Source: JBBRHH01 sp038222915 (GTDB lineage Bacteria > Planctomycetota > Phycisphaerae > Tepidisphaerales > Tepidisphaeraceae). Taken from it: DNA of 7,150 nt. This document shows positions 1 through 6,577 of the stretch, one piece after another. The notes beneath the pieces were generated by a model. The model saw nothing but the letters and a program-made list of their open reading frames with translations. It was not told the origin of the DNA and ran no database searches. How positions within the stretch are numbered: the first letter of the stretch is position 1; the number at the start of each line of letters is the position of its first letter. Location: NCBI GenBank assembly GCA_038222915.1, contig JBBRHH010000313.1:1-7150 (forward strand). The letters run 5' to 3'. A program made the position numbers and the translations under genes.

Positions 1-945
1 GATCGGGCTATTGAAGAGGTAAGACTGCACGGCCTCATCGAGCGGAACTTGCTGCTGCGTGACTTCGATAACATGAAGCTTTGCATCGGTGATGCGCGAG
101 AACGATGCCCGCGTTTCCTCCAGCATCTTTTTCTGATCGGCGAAGGCGCTCTCGTGGCAGAGCAGTACATTTTCGTTGGCGACGGCGACCACGTCGTTGT
201 GGAAGACGCCGGCATTGATGGCTTGCGGACACTGGCGAACGAATGAGGCGGCGTCCAATGCGTGCAGCCGGATGATGGCGGCCGAGGCTTCGCGGGTTTG
301 CCGGGCGGGGAAGCGGAGGGGTGATCGTTGTTCATCGAGCGCCTCGCGGCCGTAGACGAATATCTCCAAAGCGCCAGCGCCGTGTTTGGCACAGAGTCGC
401 ATGTGATTGGCCGCGCCTTCATCGCAGAAGTGAATGCCGGAGTGGAGGGGTGGGTGATGCGCGAAGAAGTTCTTGTCGGGGAAGACCGCTTGTAGCGTTC
501 TGGCGGTCTGTGACGCTTCGATCGAGCGGTGCAACTGGCTGACGAGATTCGCGGCGGTGATGTGAACCCGGCCGTCGGCGGTGTCGGCGCTTGGCGAAAT
601 GGTCGCGGCGTTGGCGGCCCACATGGACGATGCACTGGAGCACGCGGCGAGCAGGACGGGATTGTCGCAACGTGCCTGCTGAAGAACTTCGACGTCGCTT
701 CCCGAGAAGCCGAGACGGCGCAACGTCATCGTGTCGGGCCGATGCTGTGGCGGCAGCACCGCCTGCTTCACGCCCAGATCGGCGAGCATCTTCATCTTCG
801 CCAGGCCTTCGAGGGCGGCCTGTCTTGGATGCGAAATCGACTGGGCGAATTTTTTCGATGCGAGGTTTCCCCAGGCCAGGCCCGCGTAGTTGTGCGTAGG
901 TCCGACAATTGCGTCGAAATTCACTTCGAATGCAGCGTTCGACAT
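1..945 (-). CDS. astB: N-succinylarginine dihydrolase AstB (5' part; truncated by left window edge)
   Basis: AstB hydrolyses N2-succinylarginine to N2-succinylornithine, releasing two NH3 and CO2, in the cytoplasmic arginine succinyltransferase (AST) catabolic pathway. The frame is open from ATG at 945 to base 1, giving 315 residues of a family usually about 440 long. Seen in the translation: VNFDAIVGPTHNYAGLAWGN near the N-terminus, LGFSGSDVEVL (about 78-88), SSASSMWAANAATISPSADT (about 103-122), DEGAANH with Glu176, FVYGREALDE, FPARQTREAS, GVFHNDVVAV with His249 and SYLFNSPI at the edge. Glu176 and His249 match two of the three catalytic residues known from E. coli AstB; the catalytic Cys lies in the missing C-terminal part. 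The start is supported by GAGGA at 956-960, ten bases upstream, and by the family N-terminus. No other ast gene is visible, so whether a full AST pathway exists cannot be judged. The identification is very secure. Confidence 0.96.
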   Translation of the reverse strand, partial: MSNAAFEVNFDAIVGPTHNYAGLAWGNLASKKFAQSISHPRQAALEGLAKMKMLADLGVKQAVLPPQHRPDTMTLRRLGFSGSDVEVLQQARCDNPVLLAACSSASSMWAANAATISPSADTADGRVHITAANLVSQLHRSIEASQTARTLQAVFPDKNFFAHHPPLHSGIHFCDEGAANHMRLCAKHGAGALEIFVYGREALDEQRSPLRFPARQTREASAAIIRLHALDAASFVRQCPQAINAGVFHNDVVAVANENVLLCHESAFADQKKMLEETRASFSRITDAKLHVIEVTQQQVPLDEAVQSYLFNSPI

Positions 946-1057
946 GGGGAAGAAGTCCTCTTCACACGATAGGTGGGTTGGCGGCAAACTTCACCTTGAC
1001 CCTGCCGGGTCACTGCTCGAAGATGCGAGTTGTCTTTACAGGATTTGGGAGTTCAAC
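946..1057. promoter_or_regulatory. Divergent intergenic region with a small inverted repeat
   Basis: This 112-bp spacer must carry the promoters of both astB (leftward) and the IspD-like gene (rightward). It contains a perfect 5-bp inverted repeat GACCC-TGCC-GGGTC at 998-1011, which could be an operator half-site pair or a short hairpin. A weak rightward promoter candidate is TTGACC (996-1001) with a poor -10 match (GAAGAT, 1019-1024) after 17 bp. No convincing consensus promoter is present for astB. The regulatory role is inferred from position; the repeat is short enough to be chance in GC-rich DNA. Confidence 0.35.
1047..1051 (+). promoter_or_regulatory. Shine-Dalgarno site fixing the IspD-like start
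   Basis: GGGAG lies six bases before ATG 1058. The reading frame stays open upstream to an ATG at 890, but that extension (56 residues) would run across the astB start and shows no family similarity, whereas residues after 1058 match the IspD fold. The site therefore supports 1058 as the true start. Confidence 0.7.
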
Positions 1058-1759
1058 ATGGCCGAGCCAACATTCAGCGTTTTGCTTTTGACCGCCGCCC
1101 CACCCGGACAGGCCGCCGAGGCTGGCGGGGCGTATGTGAAGATCGACGGGCGCGAGGCGCTTTTGCGCAGTGTCGAGTTGTTTCTCAATCGTGAGAACAT
1201 CAAGCAGATTCAGCTCTGCTTTCTCCCAGACATGGAGGAGGACGGCCGGAAGAAATTTGGAGCGCACCTGGGGTTCTCGGGCGTGAAGGTAATCTCGGGC
1301 GGGCCGCGCTGGGCGGATCAGATCGCCGCCGGTGTTCAGAAACTTGCGCCCGAATGCACGCACGTCATCGTGCACGATGCGGCCCGGCCTGCGGTGCCGT
1401 TTTCGGATATTGATGCGCTGCTGGAAGAGGCCGGGAAGCATCCGGCTGTGGTGCTGGCCGCGCCGTCTCGCAATACGCTGGTCGAAGTGGACGAAGGCGG
1501 AAACGCGATGGCGTTTCATTTGCCGGCGCTATACATGCAGGCGCTGTCGCCGCAGGTGTATGCGGTAGCGACCTTCAAGAAGATGGCGACTTCGAAGCAG
1601 GAGTTGCACGCGTCGCAGGTGTCGCTGCTGAAGGGTTCGGCGTTGAATGTGCGCATCGGCGGGCCGGGCGATGCGACGCTGGTCAAGACGATGATCGGCA
1701 TGCTGCCCAAGCCAAAGAGCCGGGCGGCGAGCAATCCGTTTGAAGAAGCGCAGTGGTAA
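1058..1759 (+). CDS. Divergent IspD-family nucleotidyltransferase-like protein, probably altered or no IspD catalysis
   Basis: This 233-aa soluble protein resembles 2-C-methyl-D-erythritol 4-phosphate cytidylyltransferase (IspD, MEP isoprenoid pathway; family usually about 220-240 aa). Family features seen are: the first strand FSVLLLTAA (6-14); KIDGREALLRSVELFLNR, corresponding to the PLL-x-hS helix; GGPRWADQIAAGV (81-93), replacing GGxxRxxSVxxGL; VIVHDAARPAV (103-113), the best-preserved motif, with Asp107; SRNTLVEVD; LSPQ (163-166); and NVRIGGPGDATLV (197-209). The glycine-rich CTP loop is replaced by PPGQAAEAGGA, and the positions of E. coli Arg20 and Lys27 have no basic residue. The TDEAS segment reads HASQV, about nine residues are missing before the NIK motif, and its Lys is Arg199. 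It is divergent from astB and converges on the LarA-like gene. Fold assignment is fairly secure. IspD activity is doubtful, and a changed substrate or a non-catalytic role is possible. Confidence 0.8.
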   Translation: MAEPTFSVLLLTAAPPGQAAEAGGAYVKIDGREALLRSVELFLNRENIKQIQLCFLPDMEEDGRKKFGAHLGFSGVKVISGGPRWADQIAAGVQKLAPECTHVIVHDAARPAVPFSDIDALLEEAGKHPAVVLAAPSRNTLVEVDEGGNAMAFHLPALYMQALSPQVYAVATFKKMATSKQELHASQVSLLKGSALNVRIGGPGDATLVKTMIGMLPKPKSRAASNPFEEAQW

Positions 1760-1764
1760 AGGCG

Positions 1765-3051
1765 TTAGTCGTCGAGCCGGCCGGGCATGGTCCATAGGCC
1801 GGCCGATGGGGTCTGGATGAAGTAGACGCGCTCGCCGTCGGACATGGTGTTCCAGCCTTCTTTCATGCGATCGGGCGAATAGCGTTTCAGGGTTTCCTGC
1901 AGGTCGGCGTATTGGAATCCAACGCTCTCGATTTCGGCGCGGGTGAGATGGCCGGGCGCGTAGCGGATGGTGAACCGCCCTTCTGATGAGCCGTGCATGA
2001 GATGGGCCGTGCCGTGGGCGAGATCCTGCATGTCGGCGTTCTTGTGGTAGTCGGCCATGATCTCTGGCGTGCCGCGATAGCCGTATTTTCGGATGAGAGC
2101 GTCGACGTCGTCCTGCTCGCCGAAGCGGTCGAGGCCGGCGGCGATGATGAGGAGTTCGCCTTTGTCGGCGATCGCGAGGCGAGTGCGGTAGACGGCTTTG
2201 TTCGCAACCCACGTACTGCGAAATTCGTCGGCCTGCATTACGGCGACGCACTTCTTGATTGGCTCTTCCACGACCGTCACATTCTGCTCGCGGCTCTGGC
2301 GGGCGGCGCTCAGATACGTTTCAAGATCGTCGCCGACGAAGATGCCGCTGTGGACGAGCTGGCCGGCGGGGTTGCGCTGCAAAACGAGTTGCATGTAGAC
2401 GTCGGGCAGGTGTGAAAGAAACTGTTCCTCGGCCCAGTTGAAGCAGGCGCGGAGAGGCGTGATGAGCCGGCCGACGTTGTTCTCGATGCCCCATGTGGCG
2501 GCCGCGAGGTGGGACGTGCAGAGGGTTTCCTTGCCGCCGAGGCCAATGAAGTAATTCTTGTTGTGATTGGCGAAGCCGAGCACTTCGTGCGGGACGACGT
2601 GGCCGACGTTGATGATCAGGTCCCACTTCTCCTGCATGAGCATGGCGCTGAGTTGGACGGGAATGTCCCAATTCACCCGGCCGCGGGTTTTTTCGTTGAC
2701 GAGGGACGCGGGAATGACGCCGACATCGACGCAGCCGTTGCGCCAGTCGTGGGCGTGAATGCGCTCTTCGGGAATCGATCCAAACATCCAGCGGTTTTGC
2801 TCGGGCGTGTGCGGACGGTGCTGGCCGAGCGTGGGGATGACGTGCGTGTCACACGTTTTGGGAAGCAGGTTGAACAGCGTCTCGGCGATCCAGCCCGAGC
2901 CACTGTGGGCGCGGGTGAGATCGGGCGGCAACAGTAGCACGCGACGGAAATCGCAGCGCAGCCGGTCGCGCGCTTCGTCCAGAAGACGCTGGCAAAGGGC
3001 CTCGACCTCGCTGCGGGAAATTTCGGGGGATTGTTGGGAGAACCAGGGCAT
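1765..3051 (-). CDS. LarA-like (DUF2088 / nickel-pincer racemase family) protein
   Basis: This is a 428-aa protein of the LarA superfamily, whose founder is lactate racemase with a nickel-pincer nucleotide (NPN) cofactor; homologues racemise or epimerise other 2-hydroxyacids. Visible features are: RRVLLLPPDLTRAHSGSG (36-53), matching the N-terminal DxTR segment; TLGQHRPHT (74-82), where His78 fits the first catalytic His; VGHVVPHEVLGFANHNK (149-165), with His155 and Lys165; GLGGKE; and AIADKGELLIIAAGL (294-308). Lys165 lies ten residues after His155, the same spacing as His174 and Lys184 in Lactiplantibacillus plantarum LarA, where the Lys holds the cofactor covalently. Length matches the family (about 420-430). 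ATG 3051 is chosen because residues from there match the family and upstream in-frame ATGs (3141, 3210) would overlap the opposing gene's start; it has no clear Shine-Dalgarno. No larB, larC or larE is in view. The substrate is unknown. Confidence 0.88.
   Translation of the reverse strand: MPWFSQQSPEISRSEVEALCQRLLDEARDRLRCDFRRVLLLPPDLTRAHSGSGWIAETLFNLLPKTCDTHVIPTLGQHRPHTPEQNRWMFGSIPEERIHAHDWRNGCVDVGVIPASLVNEKTRGRVNWDIPVQLSAMLMQEKWDLIINVGHVVPHEVLGFANHNKNYFIGLGGKETLCTSHLAAATWGIENNVGRLITPLRACFNWAEEQFLSHLPDVYMQLVLQRNPAGQLVHSGIFVGDDLETYLSAARQSREQNVTVVEEPIKKCVAVMQADEFRSTWVANKAVYRTRLAIADKGELLIIAAGLDRFGEQDDVDALIRKYGYRGTPEIMADYHKNADMQDLAHGTAHLMHGSSEGRFTIRYAPGHLTRAEIESVGFQYADLQETLKRYSPDRMKEGWNTMSDGERVYFIQTPSAGLWTMPGRLDD
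1776..1803. terminator. Candidate stem-loop at the convergent gene junction
   Basis: GCCGGCC (1776-1782) is perfectly complementary to GGCCGGC (1797-1803) across a 14-base loop. It starts 17 bases after the IspD-like stop and lies inside the last codons of the opposing LarA-like gene. There is no T-run, the loop is long and GC-rich palindromes are common here, so termination is only a possibility suggested by its place between convergent genes. Confidence 0.25.
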
Positions 3052-3139
3052 ATCGCAAATTGTAGAGCGGAGTGAATTGGAGACATAGTGCGGTGTGCTT
3101 ACTGCACGGGGGCTATCGGATAATCTATGCGCACGAACC
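3052..3139. promoter_or_regulatory. Divergent promoter region, possible short-leader or leaderless transcripts
   Basis: The 88-bp spacer separates the LarA-like gene (leftward) from the TMTC-like gene (rightward). Leftward, a -10-like TACAAT lies on the minus strand at 3064-3059, only seven bases before ATG 3051, so a transcript would begin at or almost at the start codon. Rightward, GATAAT at 3119-3124 (five of six consensus bases) would give a leader of roughly ten bases before ATG 3140. Neither has a good -35 hexamer at the right distance, and neither start has a clear Shine-Dalgarno. The promoter calls are inference from short AT-rich hexamers. Confidence 0.3.
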
Positions 3140-4618
3140 ATGTCTTCCCCATCGCTCAAACCGGCCTCTCCGCGACATTGGCCGGCGATTGCGTCGGCGC
3201 TTCTCGCCATTGGCCTGTATGCGGTGACGCTGGCGGGAAGTTATGTGTATGACGATGAGTTTATCGCGCGCGATGATCCGCGCGTGCGTGAGCCGGGGGC
3301 GTGGGTGCAATATTTTCATCAGTCGTACTACGGCACCGTGGCGTCGGATGCGCCGCTGTGGCGGCCGCTGGCTTCGTTGAGTTATGCGCTGGAATATCAC
3401 CTCTTCGGCGGCCGGGCGTTGCCGGCGCATCTGATCAATGTGCTCCTGCATGGGTTGGTGAGCGCGCTGGTCGCGCTGTTGGCGATGCGGCTTTCGGGCA
3501 GCTCGCGCGTGTCCCTGGCGGCCGGGCTGTTGTTCGCGGCGCATCCGGTTCATGTGGAGGCGGTGGCGGGGATTGTCGGCCGGGCGGAGTTGCTCTGCAC
3601 TTTGGGGATTGTGTCGGCGATCCTTTTGTTTTTGAGGCGGCCCATCACTGGGCGAAGGGCGACGCTCATTGCCGGGTGTTTCCTGCTGGCAATCCTGTCG
3701 AAGGAGCACGGCCTTCTGCTGTTGTTGATGCTGCCGGCGACATTGGCCGGCATGGGTCGACTCACGTTTCCAGAACGCAAACGCGTTGCGTTGTGGTTCC
3801 TGACGCTCTGCATCTGCACGCTTGCGTACACAACCTGGCGCGAACGGATAGCGCCCTTCGAATGGGAGAAAACTTTTTTTGACTGGACCGTGAATCCACT
3901 GTTTCGGAGCCGCGGGATTGACCGCGTACTGTTGCCGTTCTCCATCCTGGGTCGATATGTGACTTTGCTGGTCGCGCCGGTTTCGCTTTCGCCGGACTAT
4001 GGCGCGAATGTGATCGGCTATCAGCTTCGGGGCAGTGATCTGTTTTTCTATGTGGGGGTGGCTTCGCTCCTGGTCTATTTCATCGTGCTTATTGTTGCCC
4101 TGCGGCGTCGGCTGAAGATCGTCGCCCTGACGTTGATCTGGATGGGCTTTTCTTATGCATTGATCAGCAACTCGTTGCTGCTTATCGGCACAGCGGTGGC
4201 GGAGCGGCTGATGTATTTAACGTCGGTATTTTTCGTGATTCTTCTGGCGATGGCGTTGAATCGGCTGCCGGGGCGAACCATGTGCCTGCTGCTCGGCATT
4301 GTCGTGGCCGGCGCGGGCTGGCGAACCGTGACCTACGCCCGGCAATGGAACGATTCGCTTCGACTTTTCGAACGAACGCGCGCAGCCCATCCAGAGTCGG
4401 TCAAATTGTGGTTGATGGACGCGAAGGCCCTGATCGACCGCGGGCGGCTGGAGGAAGCCGAAGGGCGATTGGCCGTGGCGCGACGGCTCGTGCCTGAAAG
4501 CGTGGAGGCGTGGAAGATGTCGGCGCGGCTGGCCCACGATCAGGGTCGCGACAAGGACGCGGCAGAGTTTGCGCGGCGGGTGTTCGAGCTGGAGATGAAC
4601 CCGCCACACATGCGATGA
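3140..4618 (+). CDS. TMTC-like GT-C membrane glycosyltransferase-type protein with C-terminal TPR region
   Basis: This 492-aa polytopic inner-membrane protein resembles the TMTC/DUF1736 group of GT-C fold proteins; animal TMTCs are linked to O-mannosylation. Seen: a first membrane helix (about 15-35) followed by the outward loop YVYDDEFIARDDPRV (35-49), whose acidic pair (38-39) fits the GT-C catalytic/metal loop; WRPLASLSYALEYHLFGG (74-91); HLINVLLHG (97-105); AAHPVHVEAVAGIVGRAELL (133-152), a TMTC hallmark; LSKEHGL (186-192); SLSPDYG (282-288); and ERLMYL (355-360). About ten hydrophobic segments precede a TPR-like tail (about 416-485) with ALIDRGRLEEAEGRLAVARR and LAHDQGRDKDAAEFARRVFE. Proteins of this group usually carry more TPRs, so the tail is short. 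ATG 3140 is preferred because it gives a normal short tail before helix 1; an in-frame GTG at 3095 would add 15 residues. It is followed by the hydrolase gene after 9 bp. Donor and acceptor are unknown. Confidence 0.85.
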   Translation: MSSPSLKPASPRHWPAIASALLAIGLYAVTLAGSYVYDDEFIARDDPRVREPGAWVQYFHQSYYGTVASDAPLWRPLASLSYALEYHLFGGRALPAHLINVLLHGLVSALVALLAMRLSGSSRVSLAAGLLFAAHPVHVEAVAGIVGRAELLCTLGIVSAILLFLRRPITGRRATLIAGCFLLAILSKEHGLLLLLMLPATLAGMGRLTFPERKRVALWFLTLCICTLAYTTWRERIAPFEWEKTFFDWTVNPLFRSRGIDRVLLPFSILGRYVTLLVAPVSLSPDYGANVIGYQLRGSDLFFYVGVASLLVYFIVLIVALRRRLKIVALTLIWMGFSYALISNSLLLIGTAVAERLMYLTSVFFVILLAMALNRLPGRTMCLLLGIVVAGAGWRTVTYARQWNDSLRLFERTRAAHPESVKLWLMDAKALIDRGRLEEAEGRLAVARRLVPESVEAWKMSARLAHDQGRDKDAAEFARRVFELEMNPPHMR

Positions 4619-4622
4619 GGAG
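4617..4622 (+). promoter_or_regulatory. Shine-Dalgarno overlapping the upstream stop codon
   Basis: GAGGAG begins inside the TGA of the TMTC-like gene and lies five bases before ATG 4628. The arrangement suggests the two genes share one mRNA and that translation of the second may be coupled to termination of the first. Confidence 0.75.
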
Positions 4623-4627
4623 TAATC

Positions 4628-6577
4628 ATGCGAATTGCACTTTGCGTCGTCCTGATGTTGAACCTGGTTGGGCTTGAAGTGGCTGGCGCGGAGAAAATTC
4701 CCGTCCTGTTCGACACGGATATCGGCACGGACATCGATGACGCTTTCGCGCTCGCGCTGATTCTGTCGAGTCCGGAGCTGGAGCTGAAAGGCGTTACCAC
4801 GGTCAGCGGCGATGCGGGAGGCCGCGCGATGATCTGCTGCCGGTTCCTGAACCTGGCGGGTCGGAAAGATGTGCCGGTGGCCGCCGGGAAATCGTCGCAC
4901 ACCAATTCAGCGATCGAAGGCCAATATCAGTACGGACGCCGGCCGAATTGGGGAAAGGGTCCTGTCAAAGAGTCGGCGGTCGATTTTCTCTATGGCCGGC
5001 TCAAGGCGGATCCCGGGAAGCTCACGCTGCTGAGCGTCGGCGATCTGACCAACGTCGGCCAACTCATCACCGAGCATCCCGACTGCAAGCCGTGGATCAA
5101 ACGCATCGTGATGATGGGCGGGGCCGTGCGGGTCGGCTACAACGCCAAGCCGCCGGCGGAGGCGGAGTGGAATATCAAGTCCGACATTAAAAACGCACAG
5201 GTCGTCTTCGCCTCGGGCGTGCCATTAACCGTCGCGCCGCTGGATTCGACGACGATGTTGCAAATGGATGAGACGATGCGCCAGAAGATTTTCGGCGCGG
5301 CCACGCCGGTCACCAATCAGGTCTGGCAGCTCTATCAATTGTGGGACAAGCCCACGCCGACGTTGTTCGATCCGGTCGCGGTGATGCTCTGCTTTGACCA
5401 GAGCCTCTGCACGATGGAAGACCTTTGCCTCGAGGTGGACGATGCCGGCCTGACAAAGGAGGTGAAGGGCGGCAAGCCCAACGCACAAGTGGCGACGTCA
5501 ATCCAGCGAGACGAATTCTTGAAGTGGTATGTAAATCGGCTGACCGCCGCTTCCGGAAAGCCACTCGCGAAAGAACGACTGCGAAACGTCTCGAAGCCGG
5601 TGGCGCGTGGCGGCCTGCCGAACCGCGTCCACGCGTTCGAGGACTTCGAAACGGACATCGAACGGCGCTGGTGGCTGGTCGGCAAACTGGAGACGAAGAA
5701 TGTGCCGCCGGGCAGCAGTCGCGCCTGCCGTGGCGTGCTGAGCGTGGACTTCGACGACCAACAGGGAAGCGCCAATCGTCTGTACACCGCCGTCATCTTC
5801 AATCCGGTTCCCGGCCCGCCGATGGGAAAGAACCCGCGCATCAGTTTCCGCTACTGGCTGAAAGGTGCCGCCGATCTGCGCGTACAACTCTATTCGCTGA
5901 GTAACGGCTACCACCGTCAACTGACGCTGACCGGCCTGCCACAGGAAAAGTGGGAATCGGCCACGGTCGACATGACTGCCGCCCGCCGTCCCGACGGCAG
6001 CGGCGGCCCGCTTTCCGAGGACGAGCGCATCGACGACATCCAGTTTTACACAGACCCTTCGGCTGAGCTGATCATCGACGACATTGTGCTGTACGACGCG
6101 GCCCAGGAGACGGAAAAACGGCCGTTCCCGGAGCGAGTGCATTACACTGGCTGGTTCGACACGGGGGCGCAGGGAAGGGAGTGGCCGGGCGACTTCGCAA
6201 TTGTGCCCAAGGAAAAACCGTTAACCTGGAAGGCGGCCAAGTCCGTCGACAACGTGGCGATTGGCGCGCCGTGGATTCGCCTGCACCTGCGTGGGGAGCG
6301 GATCATGGGCGAGACGACGCAAGCGACCTTTCGCTACAAGCTAAGCGGTGCCGACGCCTTCAAGGTGGTGCTGGTCAATCGAACACAGAAGCGGGAAAAT
6401 GCCGTGCAGTTGAAAGGTCTGAAGCAGGATGAATGGGCGGAGGCATCGGTCGAGTTCAAGGAGGGTGACGCGCCAAAGAAGGGAGACAAAGTCGACGAGA
6501 TCTTATTTCTTCTGCCCAAGGGAGCGGAGTTGATTGTGGACGATGTCCTGCTTTTTGCACCGGGGCCGCACGATTAG
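4628..6577 (+). CDS. Secreted nucleoside hydrolase-family protein with duplicated C-terminal beta-rich domain
   Basis: This 649-aa protein has an IunH-type nucleoside hydrolase domain (N-ribosyl bond cleavage in the founder family). Residues 1-21 look like a signal peptide (hydrophobic core ALCVVLMLNLVGL, cleavage near VAGA-EK), so it should act outside the cytoplasmic membrane. Domain motifs are: the calcium-binding start FDTDIGTDIDDAFAL (28-42); GDLTN (138-142) in place of the usual GPLTN; IVMMGGAV (160-167); EWNIKSD (180-186), with the substrate Asn; and LFDPVAV (246-252), whose Asp248 fits the last calcium ligand, while the residue before it is Phe where IU-type enzymes have His. The hydrolase domain ends near 325. 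The remaining half holds two related beta-rich modules (about 334-492 and 504-646), resembling extracellular binding modules. Family proteins are usually about 310-350 aa. The likely operon partner is the TMTC-like gene. The fold is secure; the substrate, and whether it is a nucleoside, are open. Confidence 0.9.
   Translation: MRIALCVVLMLNLVGLEVAGAEKIPVLFDTDIGTDIDDAFALALILSSPELELKGVTTVSGDAGGRAMICCRFLNLAGRKDVPVAAGKSSHTNSAIEGQYQYGRRPNWGKGPVKESAVDFLYGRLKADPGKLTLLSVGDLTNVGQLITEHPDCKPWIKRIVMMGGAVRVGYNAKPPAEAEWNIKSDIKNAQVVFASGVPLTVAPLDSTTMLQMDETMRQKIFGAATPVTNQVWQLYQLWDKPTPTLFDPVAVMLCFDQSLCTMEDLCLEVDDAGLTKEVKGGKPNAQVATSIQRDEFLKWYVNRLTAASGKPLAKERLRNVSKPVARGGLPNRVHAFEDFETDIERRWWLVGKLETKNVPPGSSRACRGVLSVDFDDQQGSANRLYTAVIFNPVPGPPMGKNPRISFRYWLKGAADLRVQLYSLSNGYHRQLTLTGLPQEKWESATVDMTAARRPDGSGGPLSEDERIDDIQFYTDPSAELIIDDIVLYDAAQETEKRPFPERVHYTGWFDTGAQGREWPGDFAIVPKEKPLTWKAAKSVDNVAIGAPWIRLHLRGERIMGETTQATFRYKLSGADAFKVVLVNRTQKRENAVQLKGLKQDEWAEASVEFKEGDAPKKGDKVDEILFLLPKGAELIVDDVLLFAPGPHD
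5627..6103 (+). repeat. C-terminal module, copy 1 (protein-level repeat)
   Basis: This stretch encodes residues about 334-492 of the nucleoside hydrolase-family protein. Its core reads ISFRYWLKGAADLRVQLYS, then LTGLPQEKWESATVDM, and closes with AELIIDDIVLYDAA. The second copy follows after about a dozen residues. It starts with an extra segment (AFEDFE, RRWWLVG) typical of the leading strand of jelly-roll binding modules. Similarity to copy 2 is at protein level, with the DNA well diverged, so the duplication is old. A ligand-binding role is inferred from general resemblance only. Confidence 0.7.
6137..6565 (+). repeat. C-terminal module, copy 2 (protein-level repeat)
   Basis: This stretch encodes residues about 504-646. 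Its core ATFRYKLSGADAFKVVLVN, then LKGLKQDEWAEASVEF, and closing AELIVDDVLLFAPG line up with copy 1 in the same order. The leading part (WFDTGAQGREWPGDFAIV) resembles the copy 1 start only loosely. The two copies lie in one reading frame and end close to the protein C-terminus, consistent with a tandem domain duplication. Confidence 0.7.

Noticed and set aside
529..972. 147-aa plus-strand open frame opposite astB
   Set aside because: Lies antisense to a securely identified astB; no recognisable domain.
998..1011. Intrinsic terminator at the GACCC/GGGTC repeat
   Set aside because: Five-bp stem without a following T-run and located between divergent starts, where a terminator is not expected; kept only as a possible operator.
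890..1057. Upstream in-frame extension of the IspD-like gene to ATG 890
   Set aside because: It would overlap the astB start, has no family similarity, and a good Shine-Dalgarno sits before ATG 1058.
1529..2251. 240-aa minus-strand open frame rich in Arg, His and Pro
   Set aside because: A shadow of the LarA-like and IspD-like genes in a GC-rich genome; composition is unlike a protein and it crosses a convergent gene junction.
2509..2937. 142-aa plus-strand open frame with protein-like composition opposite the LarA-like gene
   Set aside because: It is the antisense mirror of conserved LarA motifs, including the segment with the cofactor Lys; no start signal or domain of its own.
3052..3210. 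Longer LarA-like start at 3141 or 3210
   Set aside because: The added residues come from the spacer and the opposite strand of the TMTC-like gene and look unrelated to the family; the family match begins soon after ATG 3051.
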